Source: Symbiodinium natans (Eukaryota; Sar; Dinophyceae; Suessiales; Symbiodiniaceae). From it: a stretch of DNA of 64,000 nucleotides. The notes under the pieces are model-generated. The model was given only the letters and a program-made list of their open reading frames with translations, had not been told where the DNA came from and made no database searches. This document shows positions 21,888 to 33,944 of the stretch, one piece after another (positions within the stretch are counted from its first letter, which is position 1; each line of letters opens with the position of its first letter). Position numbers and translations under genes: made by a program. The stretch covers positions 310,001 to 374,000 of the forward strand of contig CAJNDS010002264.1 in NCBI GenBank assembly GCA_905221605.1, written 5' to 3'.

Positions 21888-22860
21888 CTTCCCGTTGACT
21901 GGTCCGCCTAACACATGGAGTCTTGTAGCATTTAGAACCTTCCTTATGAAACACATTGCGGCTCTGAAACGCTTCTTCAGCGCTATCACCACCGCCGCCT
22001 GCTCCACTGGCCCCACTCATGGTGTCTGCGTTTTCGTCACATGTCGAGCCTCCGGTTTCCTGTTCAACAGCGAGGCGGGCTTTGCCCGGGCCACCTCCTC
22101 CTTCACTAGGGGGTTGGGGCCGCTTGTTTTTGTTGCACCGCATTACTCCGATGGAATAGGCGCATGCTTCCAAATGGCAGCCTGTGCCACGGGGGGACTC
22201 CTTGATTGCTCCGACTACCTGCGCACACAAGCCAGCCTGTGGAGCATGGATGGCCCCGGCATTGCAAGGTGAATCACATAAGCAAGCCTTCAGAAAACGT
22301 AAGGTGGCAAGCATTGTGTTGCCCGTTGAGCGCAAGGTTGGGCTGGACCTCTTCGGTACGCCACCCCTGGACCAGGCGTGGGCACTGAAGGCTACTTGGG
22401 GAGAGACACGCGAGGTCCTTTACCGAACGCTTCGGACCGAAGGCTGGGAATCTCCCTCCTACACGTTCAACTCCTACTCTGGCACGATCGCCAGTCTGCA
22501 AGCGCGTGGCTTCGTCCTGGAGCCCTTGCCCAGTGCAGTGTACTGTGTCTCCTTTCAACCGGTGCGGGAAGGGGACGGGGTGGCCAAATACCTCACCTAT
22601 TTGCTAGGGGATACGAAAAAAAGGATGCCGCCCAAACGCGGACCTGCTCGGCACACGGACCCGGCTTTTGAGCATAAGGCCGGGATCCAGCAAGCCCCCC
22701 AAGGTCTTCGCCTCCCCGTTCGAACGGGCAAATTTGAGTCTGACACTGCGATTGATGTGGACTCTCCGGGAAACAGCCCCTGTGCCCGCGAGTAGTACCA
22801 GCCTCGATGAGGGGGTTGTCTCAGAAGTGGTTGCATTGACACCAAGGCAATCTCGGCGGC
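21888..22860 (+). pseudogene. Second copy of the unknown protein region (first kilobase)
   Basis: A direct repeat of about 11868-12850 at very high identity, starting at GAGGACTTCCCGTTGACTGG. The frame is broken by an insertion near 22269 (GGTGAATCAC against GGGAATCAC), and another indel occurs near 22780. Here it is fused directly to the end of the helicase ORF, whereas the first copy follows other sequence. This suggests that the join is a rearrangement breakpoint or that one copy keeps the original order. Confidence 0.8.
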
Positions 22861-24330
22861 TCCTGGGACACCTGCCTACTGACCCTGACCTGAGAGAATC
22901 CGCGACTCGGATCCACCGTGTACTTGGTTGTAGGGCATGTAGGCAGCCGATAAGCGCGACCGGCAAGGAAAGCCACCATGGCCGCTGGCGGCACATTGAC
23001 CCGGGTCAGTAATCCTGTGGTCGGATTTGGGAAAGCCTGGGCAATCGGCAGTGCGCTCCAGGGGGCCTTTTTGGTGGAACTCAAATGCGAGCAGGAGCGC
23101 ACCCAGCCCAATCCGGGTCAGAGTAGCACATCATGCCCGGAAAGCTGGCGTTGATGCGCTCGGCATATCCACCACCGCGAAGAAAGAGATCCGCAATATA
23201 CTGGGCAGTGGTGAGGAACCATACCCCACCAGGGCTCCAAGAATCTTGCTTGATCCAACTGCGGAACCGGGCATGCCAATATTTGCAAGGTCAACATGTT
23301 GCAGCGCTTCCGACAACCGAAGGCATTGCGCAATGATGGGGTCGTGGACTTTCAACCGGGAAAGAGGCAGGTGAAGAAGAGTGTCTGCCCACACTGGTTG
23401 CCCCACCGCTATCACGGGACAAGACAACGCAAGAGCAGCCCAATAAGCAGTGGCAGTATCATACCACATTTCTGGATGTGCTGAACCCTTTCCAATGCTC
23501 ATCGTCAATGACCGACAGCCGAAAAGAAGCAGCGACGTCCACTTGCGGTTTGCCACGGGGCAAGACAGCACACGTCAAAGGAAAGCAGCCATCCAAGCAG
23601 TGGTGTCAGACCATCCAGCGAATCTACGGCAGGGCCGCCTCGTGGCGGAAGATGGACCACGCTCCAGGTCTGGGCTCAAGGCTGCCCGGGGCCCTGATAC
23701 GCAGACAACCATTGCAGACTCTCAGTTGGCCGCTTATTCCACCTCTGTGGAAAAACTTCTGCTAATGGCAATTTGGCGTTGGAAGAAGACGGTTGGTCGT
23801 CGTCAAAGGACCCACCTGGACCAGCAGAGCCGATCGCAGATCTCCCTGTGCCTTTTTCCTGGCTTGACCCCTGCTGCTCGGCAGGTGCCCATTGCCCATA
23901 TCCGCAGTCCAAGGAAAGTCGGTCCCTCGCACAGGATCAGCATCTCAGCCAATACGCCCCCAATGCAGAGCAAAAAAAACAACATTGGTCTGTGAGCTGA
24001 TGTGGCGTGCACTCCAAATAGGACGTGTTGATAAAAATCGCAGCTGTTGCATCTTAAAGCGAGGATTCTTACCGAGCAGACCAGCTTAGAGCTCGAGCAG
24101 GCTTCCTGGAGGCTCCATTACGGAATCCATTCAGCAGCGACAGCTACCGATTCTGATACAGTCCAGTGGTTCCACCCATGCAATCAGGCAGGTGTGAGGA
24201 ATTATTGCCCAGGGCCTTCATTCCAGTCAGGGCGTTGTTGGACGGTGGCCTCAGAGACAGTATGGACCCGTCCTTTTGATGCTTGTGGCAACTTCTTGCT
24301 ACCTCCTTAGAGATGCCAGTTAGCCACTGA
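22856..24330. pseudogene. Shuffled and partly inverted fragments of 12.8-15.4 kb
   Basis: Pieces matching the first copy occur in a new order and orientation: 22862-23010 reverses about 14158-14310; 23030-23380 reverses parts of 13790-14120; 23465-23550 reverses about 14815-14890; 23613-23720 runs forward like 12850-12900 and 13030-13060; 23780-24000 runs forward like 13290-13550 with internal gaps; 24095-24310 reverses about 15180-15430. Within each piece identity is high, with internal deletions. No ORF survives. The pattern is patchwork, not simple decay. Confidence 0.7.
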
Positions 24331-24399
24331 TTCGGAACAGGTTGTGTACAAACCACTCCACTTGCTGGCTTCGAGGTGGTCACTTAGAGCCCTTGAGTT

Positions 24400-25701
24400 T
24401 GAGGTCAGTGCAGATACTGTGGAGACCCATCTGGCGAAGCCAGATTGCTTGTGTTTCGCGGCCCTGAAAGCGAGGTCGCCCGACTTCCCCGTAACTTGGG
24501 CTTCGTCCTGGCAATGCTGCTGGCCCGCCAGTTAAGCTGCAGGTCTTTGTTGGTGTTTTGAGTCCGCTTCTAAGGTCTGGGAAGTTGACCAACGTGGTCT
24601 CAACGTTTTCTGCGGTTGTGCAGAGTCGTTTGCTTTTTGGCAGGCTTGGACTTTGAACAGCAAAGATATGTGTTGCAGGCCCGGATTTTAAGTTGCCATG
24701 CGCCCAATGAAGAAGATTCTGGGGAGGGCGACGTCTCCAGCGACAGGGTTGTGCACGTGGTTTTGTAGGGGGTTTGACCATGTTTTGAAGGGACTGAGAA
24801 TTGCGGGTGGGTTTGGGGTGGGTTCGGCGTGGGTTTGGGACTCGGGGTGGGGTGGACCTGTTTAGAAGGGGTGCGGGTGGGTGGGGTGGGTTTGACCGTC
24901 TTTTGAAGGTGGGATGGCTTTGGGGTGGTCTTGACCGTGCTTTGACGGCTGGGATGGGTTTGACCATGTTTTGAAGGCGCTGAGGGCAGCTTTCGGGTGG
25001 GTTTGGGGTGGGCTTGGGCGGGTTTGACCATGCTATGAAGGGGCAGGGTTGGGTTTGACCTCTTTTGAAAGGGTTGGGGTGAGGGGGACTTGACTGTGTT
25101 TTGAAGAGGCTGGGAAGGGGGCTTGATTTCCACAGCAAGTGCTAGGTGACCGAGTTCCTGCCTCGGCTTAACCTGCTTGAGAACATAGCGAAGGTCACCT
25201 TCCTGCTGCGTGATGGAGGCCCTCCACCCCCGTAGAGTCTTAGCAAAACGGACCAAGGTGGTGAGCCTGCCCGCGAACGGCGGAGTCGCTGTGTTCCCGA
25301 ATTAAAAAACATTGTTTTGTTATTCCGGGAAACCGAGGACTCCACGGCACTCTATTGGTAAATTGCAATTTGCGAGAACTCCGCCGACTCCGCCGAGGCT
25401 TGTCACGCCGACTCCGCCAGAGCTACAGTAGGTGCCCCTCTAATCTTGATTAGTGACGCCGCGTAAGTGGGCAGGGGTACAGTTGCGGGAAGAGCACGTG
25501 ACTATTCGCTGGAAGTGTATCAGATTGTAGAAGCAGAAGGCAGTGTGCGCGTCAGGCTTGCAGCTGTGATTCTGTCACCTCCAAATCTGGGGTCGAAAAA
25601 TCTAGGCAATTCTGGCTTCGTGTGTGTGGGCCTCCCCTGTGCAAGTTTCTCTCATGTTGATCACTTCCACAAGAAAGCTGCCTGCGGAGGTCGTGGTTCT
25701 C
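24400..25701 (+). repeat. Tandem duplication, copy 1
   Basis: This matches 26072-27391 with an offset of 1690 bases over most of its length, with a few substitutions and small indels. It holds a G/T-rich minisatellite (24760-25130; units around GGGTTTGACCATGTTTTGAAGG and GGGTGGGTTTGGGGTGGG), a GCCGACTCCGCC cluster near 25380-25430 and an AATTAAAAAACATTGTTTTGTTATT stretch near 25300. Minus-strand Pro/Lys/Thr-rich readings are products of the minisatellite. No gene is evident. Confidence 0.85.
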
Positions 25702-25793
25702 AGTTTCATTGCTCTTTCCACGTTGAGGGCTTGTCTGTGGGCCAGAGTCGCCTGAGTGTAGCAGTCTGGAAAGCCCCAAAAATAGAAGAATTC

Positions 25794-25919
25794 GCGGCCC
25801 CAAATTTGGGGCCGCCAAACGGCCCCAATTTTGGGTCGCAGTTTCACTCCCCCCCAATCTAGTCCCAAATTGTATTGCGGGAGCTGGATCCATTTCGCGG
25901 CCCCATTTTTGGGGCCGCG
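25794..25919. repeat. Two GCGGCCCC palindromes about 100 bp apart
   Basis: 25794-25815 is a perfect 22-bp palindrome centred on AAATTT and flanked by GCGGCCCC arms. 25896-25905 and 25910-25919 (CGCGGCCCCA and its complement) flank a TTTT loop. Each is followed by a (A)ACGGCCC word. They lie in the unique spacer between the two duplication copies, and may be ends of a short inserted element. Confidence 0.65.
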
Positions 25920-26071
25920 AGACGGCCCGTTTTTTTGGCCCTTGAATTTGAGCCCGTGGGCGCAAGCAACCGGATCGCGCCTGCCCTTTTTCTAGTAACT
26001 TTGGGCAGCGTCGCGCTGGTGCGGGGGCTTGTCCGAAGCAGCTGCACGCTCGTCTTTGTAATGCTGCAGTG

Positions 26072-27391
26072 AGGCAGACCTGCAACTGTGGAGGCCCATC
26101 CTGGCGAAGCCAGAATTGCTTGTGTTTTGCGGCCCTGAAAGCGGTCTCGCCCGACGTCCCCGTAACTTGGGCTTCGTCCTGGCAATGCTGCTGGCCCGCC
26201 AGTTGAGCTGCAGGTCTTTGTTGGTGTTTTCTGTGGATAGGAGTCACGCTTCAAGGTCTGGGGAGTTGACCAACGTGGCCTCAACGTTTTCTGCGGTTGT
26301 GCAGAGTCGTTTGCTTTTTGGCAGGCTTGGGCTTTGAACAGCAAAGATATTTAAGCGTGTTGCAGGCCCGGATTTTGAGTTGCCATGCGCCCAATGAAGA
26401 AGAAGATTCTGGGGAGGGCGACGTCCCCAGCGACAGGGTTGTGCACGTGGTTTTGTAGGGGGTTTGACAATGTTTTGAAGGGACTGAGAATAGCGGGTGG
26501 GTTTGGGGTGGGTTCGGCGTGGGTTTGGGAATCGGGGTGGGTTGGACCTGTTTAGAAGGGGTGCGGGTGGGTGGGGTGGGTTTGACCGTCTTTTGAAGGT
26601 GGGATGGCTTTGGGGTGGTTTTGACCGTGCTTTGACGGCTGGGATGGGTTTGACCATGTTTTGAAGGCGCTGAGGGTAGCTTTCGGGTGGGTTTGGGGTG
26701 GGCTTGGGCGGGTTTGACCATGCTATGAAGGGGCTGGGTTGGGTTTGACCTCTTTTGAAAGGGTTGGGGTGAGGGGGACTTGACTGTGTTTTGAAGAGGC
26801 TGGGAAGGGGGCTTGATTTCCACAGCAAGTGCTAGGTGACCGAGTTCCTGCCTCGGCTTAACCTGCTTGAGAACATAGCGAAGGTCACCTTCCTGCTGCG
26901 TGATGGAGGCCCTCCACCCCCGTAGAGTCTTAGCAAAACGGACCAAGGTGGTGAGCCTGCCCGCGAACGGCGGAGTCGCTGTGTTCCCGAATTAAAAAAC
27001 ATTGTTTTGTTATTCCGGGAAACCGAGGACTCCACGGCACTCTATTGGTAAATTGCAATTTGCGAGAACTCCGCCGACTCCGCCGAGGCTTGTCACGCCG
27101 ACTCCGCCAGAGCTACAGTAGGTGCCCCTCTAATCTTGATTAGTGACGCCGCGTAAGTGGGCAGGGGTACAGTTGCGGGAAGAGCACGTGACTATTCGCT
27201 GGAAGTGTATCAGATTGTAGAAGCAGAAGGCAGTGTGCGCGTCAGGCTTGCAGCTGTGATTCTGTCACCTCCAAATCTGGGGTCGAAAAATCTAGGCAAT
27301 TCTGGCTTCGTGTGTGTGGGCCTCCCCTGTGCAAGTTTCTCTCATGTTGATCACTTCCACAAGAAAGCTGCCTGCGGAGGTCGTGGTTCTC
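26072..27391 (+). repeat. Tandem duplication, copy 2, ending at the gap
   Basis: Second copy of 24400-25701, cut off by the run of N. It could be a true tandem duplication or the other haplotype joined by the assembler at the gap. Differences such as AATCGGGGTGGGTTGG against ACTCGGGGTGGGGTGG show that it is not an exact duplicate. Confidence 0.8.
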
Positions 27392-27491
27392 NNNNNNNNN
27401 NNNNNNNNNNNNNNNNNNNNNNNNNNNNNNNNNNNNNNNNNNNNNNNNNNNNNNNNNNNNNNNNNNNNNNNNNNNNNNNNNNNNNNNNNNN
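27392..27491. other. Assembly gap, 100 N
   Basis: A run of 100 N is a placeholder of unknown true length. The Lys/Glu-rich frame that starts right after it is open at the gap, so its 5' part is missing. Confidence 0.99.
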
Positions 27492-28430
27492 AAGAGGAAG
27501 AGAAGGAGGAAGAAGCAACGCCAAGCCCGCCGCCCAAGAAAGGGAAAACCAAAAGGAAGCAGGAGGGGAAGAAGGTCGCCGGGAAGGGGAAGCCCGAAGA
27601 AGAGGAGGAAAAGGAGGAAGAGGAGGAAGAAGAACAGGAGGAGGAAGAAGAAACGCCAGGCCCGCCAGCCAAGAAAGGGAAAGCCAAAGGGAAGCAGGAG
27701 AAGAAGCAGGCAGCCGGGAAAGGGAAGCTCCAGAAACAGGAAGAGGAAGAGAAGGAGGAAGAGGCAGAGGAAGAGGAAGAGGAAGAGGAAGAGGAAGAAC
27801 AGGAGGAGGAGGAAGCGCCAAGCCCCCCACCCAGGAAAGCCAAGAAGCAGGAGAAGAAGCCGACAGCCAAAGGCCAAACGAAGCAAAAGGAAAAGGCAAC
27901 GCCAAGCCCCCCACCTAAGAAAGGGGCAGCGCCAGCCGGGAAAGGGAAGGAGCAGGAAGAGGAGACGCCAAGCCCGCCAGCCAAGAAAGCAAAGAAGCCA
28001 ACAGCCGGCAAAGAGAAGCAAGACGAGGTAACGCCAAATCCGGCAGCCAGGAAAAGGAAACCCCAGCAGCAGCAGCAAAAGCCGGCGGCCAGCAAGAGAC
28101 CAAAGAGCGAGGAGGACGACGAAGAGGAGGAGGCAACGCCAAACCCGCCAGGCAAGAAAGGGCAGCCCCAGCCAAAGCCAGCAGCGGGCAAAGGGAAGCG
28201 AGCCAAGGAAGATGAGGCGGAAGAAGAGGAGGAAGGCAACGAGGAGGAGGAGCAGGAGGAAGAGGAGGAGGAAGAGGATGAGGAAGAGCCAGCCCCGCCA
28301 CCCAAGAAGGCCGAAGCAAAGAAGCCGGCAGGTCCAAGGAAAGGAGCAGGAAAGTCTACAGAAACCCCCTCCTCCCCGCCACCGAGCCTCGGTCCGCAAT
28401 TGTTTTACGTCCTTATATGTTTTCCTTTAT
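27492..28430 (+). CDS. Lys/Glu-rich repetitive protein part, 5' truncated by gap
   Basis: A frame of about 312 codons, open at the gap. It alternates acidic runs (poly-Glu with Lys) with a repeated basic block of the type TPSPPPKKGK plus KQEKK and AGKGK, roughly ten blocks. Such alternating Pro-Lys and Glu blocks are typical of disordered nuclear or nucleic-acid-binding tails; this is inferred from composition only. The last codons before the stop at 28430 look intronic, so a donor probably lies near 28345-28380. The next coding exon (29023) begins in phase 0 on the same strand, so I read this as the N-terminal exon of the many-exon gene below. It could also be a separate gene. Confidence 0.6.
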
Positions 28431-28639
28431 AACTTAGTATGTAAGAAAAATACAAAAACAAGAAGTTTCACACCAATATTGGTTTCAGATCAATTTGTCT
28501 AAACCCTAACTCAATCCCTAAAAGACATGCATGCATTGATGCATTCATGCGCAGTCTCTAAGGAAGGCACCAAACCGGGGCCTCTCCACGATCACTCTGA
28601 GCCAGGCCATTTGAGATCTATACTCCCTCTGTCGCTGTC

Positions 28640-28960
<321 letters not shown>

Positions 28961-29022
28961 ATCTGGCCCCCTCTTCCCCTCCATGATATCTTTTCCTTTG
29001 AACATGCATGTATATATAGCAG

Positions 29023-30557
29023 GCGGACGGCACGGGCACCGTCACAATCTCGGGTCTGGTTGTTAAGGACAAGACTGGGAAACTCAGCCGAGCAGCCAAG
29101 CCCACGCTAACAAATTTTGTAGATAACCACAAACCTTTTTATAGTATATATACACACTCATGCATTATAGAAGCCCGATGAAATCATGCATGCCCAGGTC
29201 AAAGTCTTGTCTGAGGCGCAGCGGAGCCTGGTTGAGAACCTCCAGGGTCCGGCTGACCTGCCCGTGAAAGAAAGACGGATGTTCTATCGTGCTCTGGAGC
29301 GCAAGATGGAGGAACCAGAAACGAGTCCAGCGTTAGTGGCGAAATTCAAAGCAGCAGCTGGCAATCACGCGAAAAAGCCGCTAGGCTGCTGATTAGTATT
29401 AATTATATTACTACTATTATTAGGAAGATTTATATTGTTATTAGTACATTAGTATGCATTGTTATTAATTGTTATTACTATATGCTTGCTATTATTATAC
29501 CTTTATTATGAGTATGCTAGTCGTATTAGTAGATTTATGACTATGATATATAATTATATATACTATTATATATTATACTCTTATTCTTATTACATGCATG
29601 AATGAGAGAAGTCGCCCTAAGGTTTGCCCTGCTGAAAGATTTTCTCCTCGACCCCGAGATGCCACGGGCCCAGGATATAGGATGCGGTGCAGCACGCAAG
29701 CCTCGATCATGTTAATGTCCCCTCCTTAAACCCTAATCCCTGAACCCTGAAACCCTAAACCTTAAACCGTGAACCCTGAACCCTAAACCCTACAGACTAA
29801 ACCCTAAACCCTAATACCCTAAACCCGAAACCCTAAACTCTACAGCAACGCTAAACCCTAACCCGAAACCCTATAATCCTAAACCGAAAACTTAAACCCT
29901 AAACCCTAAAAGCAAAAGCCCTCAAAACCCTAAAACCCTTAAAAACCCTAAAACCCCTAAAAACCCTAAACACCCTAAACCCTAGACTCTAAACCCTAAA
30001 CCCTAAAACCCTACACGCGAAAACCAACCCACAACCACACATGCCCCCGATCTTGACAAGGAAGAACGTGAAGGTGGAGGCATGTTTCAAGGAGAAACTT
30101 GGCAGCGTCATCGCGATCCGTGTATACTCCATTGTTGCGCCCGGGCCAGTGTAATTGATCTTAAGGCATGTACGTGTGTGACGAACCGAGGTCGTCATCA
30201 AAGAAGGGCCGAGAGGAAACTGTAGAACTCCCGTACTATGAGTTGGAGAGGCTGTACTCAGGCACGCCAGCGGGGCGCGCCTTTCTGTCGGATTTGGTGG
30301 CCAATGGCAAATGGAAGCCGCATCCTGACAAGAAGGCACGTACTTGCAGGGAGCTATGAATGTCAAGTATATATATGTAATGTATGTGTATATATATATT
30401 TATAATGTATGTATATATATATATATATTTATTTATTTATTTATATTTATACAATGTATGTATATACATATATATGTTATAACAGACGGACCCTGCCAGT
30501 ACAAGAACGATCCCAACTACCGCGTGTACAGCGTCTGGCAGCAACGAAAAGCAATCA
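29023..30557 (+). CDS. Many-exon dinoflagellate gene, exons of the N-terminal conserved part
   Basis: Exons placed by phase: 29023-29118 (ADGTGTVTISGLVVKDKTGK), 29198-29376 (VKVLSEAQRSLVENLQ ... LPVKERRMFYRALERK), 29622-29660 (FALLKDFLLDPEM), 30061 to about 30113 (KNVKVEACFKEKLGS), 30191 to about 30340 (ETVELPYYELERLYSG; GKWKPHPDKK), 30486-30557 (GPCQYKNDPNYRVYSVWQQR). Several join exactly, for example AAA-AA plus G-TTT at 29376/29622 gives KKF. Donors are GT at 29119 and 30558, GC at 29377 and 29661; acceptors are AG|G except at 30486. I recall similar N-termini (ER..LY..L, ..KF.LLK.., ..YK.. ) in many unannotated dinoflagellate proteins, but have not searched. No known domain. Introns are AT-rich and carry TATATA runs and CCCTAAA stretches. 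Confidence 0.7.
29720..30020. repeat. Degenerate CCCTAAA array inside an intron
   Basis: About 300 bp of CCCTAAA with variants CCCTGAA, CCTTAAA and CCCGAAA, lying between the exons at 29622 and 30061. It is the C-rich strand of a plant-type telomere unit, placed inside a transcribed gene. Confidence 0.9.
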
Positions 30558-30667
30558 GTAGCTTGGGTGCATGCATGGCTACATGTGGAAATTATTCCTG
30601 AAGCCCTACAACCCTAAACCCTAAACCCTCGACGTGTTGATGTCATTATAGGCCTGTATAACCCAAG

Positions 30668-32551
30668 GTGAAACAGAGAAGAAGCAGAGCAACGAGATCC
30701 GGGGCTCCACAGATGTGGACCTTCAAGATGAAGCTTCCAGGCTTGCCCTGCAGGAAGCTGCAGACAGAATGGACCCGCGGGTGGGTGGCTCGTCCTCAAG
30801 CTCCAAGAAGAAGAAGCGAGGCTCGGATTCCGACAACGACCAGGAGGGTGGGAGGTCGAGCACCAAGACGAGGAGAAATCAGGCTGCGTATTGTATATAG
30901 AAAAATCGAGTCCGTGAATGTTGAAAATTTAACACATGCATGTGTATAGATGTCTACAAACTTATACATATATATATATATATACATACACCCTTTTGCC
31001 TAAACCCCAATCCCTAAGCTACAAACCCTAAACTTATGCTGATAACAATAGAAATCACATGTATATATATATATATATTGTATACACACATGAAAATCCC
31101 CTCAGAAAAATATCATACACATTCGTGGAATGACAAATTAGTATGCTAGTATTTATATACCCCTCAGCAATACACGTACATGTCATGTGTATATGTACAC
31201 ATCAATATATTTAGTTGTTTAGACATCCATGCATGCACCCTCCGAGATCTGAATTTAAAAGGCTGTCGAGGGCGCAGAGGAGAATCCGGCCAGCAAGATC
31301 AAAACCGAGAACAACAAGGACATTCGCGCGCATCTCATCGAAAATATGATCATGAAATACATAATTAGAATATCCATCTTCTAGAAATATATATATATAT
31401 ATTTCTAATTCTACATTCATGGGTTAACAACGATATATATATATATATATATGCATACATGTACGCACGCACGCCGACTAAGGATCAAACGACTTGCAGA
31501 CAAGGCCCGTGATGTTGCGGCCGACTTAGCAAAGATCCCGGACCAGAAGGCGTGATCCTCTGACCTATAGACCCTAAACCCTAAACCCTTTACCCTAAAC
31601 CCTGAACCTTGCAACGTGCAAGATGCTTCCCAATGTTGAGAGGCGAATCAGAAGAAGATGAAGTTGCATCACACCGAACTGGCGGACTTGCACAAGAGGC
31701 CCTACCCCCTAAAACCCTTAAACCCTGAACCCTGAACCGTGAACCCAGTGAATATAATCCTGTCACAGGCTTGACGACGATGTGGCAAATGGAGTGGATC
31801 CGATGAGGGTCCAGAAGATGGTGCTGAAAGAGAAGCCGGGGCTTGAGGCATCGATCATGATCGCGTTGCTTTCTTTTGGAGGGATCAGAATGTTTACATG
31901 CATGCGTGGTGCAGGCCAAGGAAGATGCCATAGAGTATGCTGCGGCCATGGCTCGATGTCACAAAACACGCCGCGGACCCGATATTTTCATGTGTATAGC
32001 CTATATAGGCATGCTCATGTGTTGGCAATCGATCCAGGTGCGAGGAAGAAGTCTGAGGCTGAGTCTGGCGGAAGGACAGAAGATTCTGAGCGGGAAGCCT
32101 GGACTGAAGACCAGTGGCAAGGTTACCTGAAGTGATCTTAACATTTAAAGTGGGGCCGGCACGCGCCCTGGCATGCATAGAAACACTGGGGCCCAGAAAA
32201 TATACTATATCCTTGCGCATCCCTCGAACCCCTAGTGTGAGGCATGATCAGCGTACGTGCTTTTCGGTGATCGAGTGTGCGTGTTTTACATGCACTCACG
32301 CTTTCTCAATCCGGGATTCACAGGTCGACTTGCAGCAGAGCAAAAAGATGTGCATTGCGACGGAACTCACTGACTGATTCTCTAGATCATGCATGTGTAC
32401 ATTCTCGAGCCTACGCAGGTTCTGAGACGGGCCTTGATGCCTTTGGTGGCAAGCGGCGGAAAGTTACTGGCTTACCCAAGCTGGTCAGAGATTTCCTGGA
32501 CATGGTCAATACGGGGAAGGTTAAGTGGGTCGAAAGATACGATCTGCTCAG
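30668..32551 (+). CDS. Many-exon dinoflagellate gene, central exons
   Basis: Exons placed by phase: 30668-30882 (EASRLALQEAADRMDP, then a Ser/Lys-rich stretch), 31262-31347 (AVEGAEENPASKIKTENN), 31483-31549 (RLADKARDVAADLAKIPDQK), 31643-31698 (ANQKKMKLHHTELADLHK), 31769-31847 (LDDDVANGVDPMRVQKMVLK), 31915 to about 31950 (AKEDAIEYAAAMA), 32038 to about 32118 (reading frame uncertain), 32324-32351 (VDLQQSKKM), 32419-32551 (GLPKLVRDFLDMVNTGKVKW). The helical, charged composition suggests a coiled-coil region. Donors: GC at 30883, 31550, 31699, 31848 and 32352; GA at 31348; GT at 32552. All acceptors are AG|G. Every stated junction keeps the frame open across the splice. Confidence 0.65.
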
Positions 32552-32632
32552 GTTTTGTCAATGTATATCTATATATGTATGTACATGCATGCACTGATAA
32601 GAAACCCTGATCCCGTATGTTTTTGCCAACAG

Positions 32633-33776
32633 AAACCTAAAATCCCTCAAGTAAGCCCTGAAGTGTCCGATGTCTCGCTTGAGCGAGTTGATGATCGGCA
32701 TTATGCAGCTGCCGCACTACTTGGTTCCGTGTCCAGGCTGCACGAATTCGAATTGAAGCGCTGGGACATAATCTATATATATATATATGTATATGTAGAA
32801 ACCTATACTATTTAGATATAGATATAGATGTATAGATAGAAAGATATATAGATATATATATATATATATATATAAGTATGTATATATATATATATATCTA
32901 TCTATAGCTATATAGATATTGATATCTATATATATATATATATACATACACACATTAGCATTGTACATACATAAGAAATAATATAGGTTTGGGATTTTGG
33001 GTGTATGTGTTATTACGTGGGCGTGTATACGCAGTCAGGCTTTACAGGTCTTAAGTACATGCATGTATATATACTTGTCGATATTGGGAAATAGTCTCTG
33101 GAGACTTTAGGGTTTTAGGGTTCAGTGCTTTCGGGTGCAGGACCTAAAATTCGTACTTATAGGCTGTCGGGATTGAGGGTACACGATTATATAGGCTTTA
33201 CGGGAAAAACAATAAAAGACTTCATTTTTTCAAAGCTTTGTTCATTTCTGCTTTCTTGCACGCTGTGTTTCACAGCATATTATTGTTCAGGAAGCGCGTG
33301 CTGGAGCTTGGCGACAAACTCGACTCCAGTCGCAGCAGCTGGGGCAAGGAGCGAGCTTTCAATTCATGGGCCTTGACGCTACCATGCCGGAAATGTTTGC
33401 CAGAACCATACGAGCCACTCGATCGACATGCTTGCGTACCAACATATATGGACAACAAATGTATTATATATAATAGATATAATTGCTACATATGTATATA
33501 TAGTCTGGCGCCTGCCCCGACGCAATGATGCTGAGGATCACGGTGCCCAGAGCCGCTGCCTCGATCCATGCATGCATGCATGCGTGCGTGGTTCATGTGT
33601 GTGTATATATAGATCGATGCATGCATGCATGCATGCATGAGGATCCACTTCCGGAGGGGCTCACAACGTTCACCACGGTGAAGATCGGTGTGCTCTTGCC
33701 TCACGAGGTTTTCTCTTCTCTGTACAACTATGGCAAGGGAGAGCTCTTTTACAAGCTTTTATGTGGAACTCCAGAT
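32633..33776 (+). CDS. Many-exon dinoflagellate gene, exons before the conserved core
   Basis: Three exons here are less certain and one is clear. 32633 to about 32760 can be read [14 protein letters not shown] ... [16 protein letters not shown], but phase with the exon ending at 32551 would need another solution. 33291 to about 33415 reads [18 protein letters not shown]. 33504 to about 33565 has two open readings. 33642-33776 is clear: [20 protein letters not shown] ... [12 protein letters not shown], ending at a GC donor (33777). Introns contain long TA runs (32765-32960) and GCATGC repeats (33562-33640). Confidence 0.5.
32765..32960. repeat. (TA)n / TAGA microsatellite in an intron
   Basis: Almost 200 bp of TATATA with GATA/TAGA interruptions between the exons near 32760 and 33291. 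Shorter TA runs of the same kind lie in nearly every intron of this gene (30410, 31068, 31390, 33858, 35165, 36815, 37120). Confidence 0.95.
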
Positions 33777-33944
33777 GCTCCTAACCGGCAAAGTAGGACA
33801 CTTCTTATATGTGTATATATAACTAAAATCACATAAATACATAAATAAACCAATACATATATATATATATATATCTATGTATATATGTGTATATACATAT
33901 ATACATATGTAAATATACTGTATATAGTCATGCATATATGTAAG

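Noticed and set aside
24380-26946. Pro/Lys/Thr-rich minus-strand ORFs (for example QNMVKPIPAVKAR)
   Set aside because: They follow the G/T-rich minisatellite and are duplicated with it; there is no start and no domain.
27242-28399. Long minus-strand Leu/Pro/Ser-rich ORFs opposite the Lys/Glu-rich frame
   Set aside because: Shadow frames of a GAGGAA-rich sequence; the plus reading has regular repeat blocks that the minus reading lacks.
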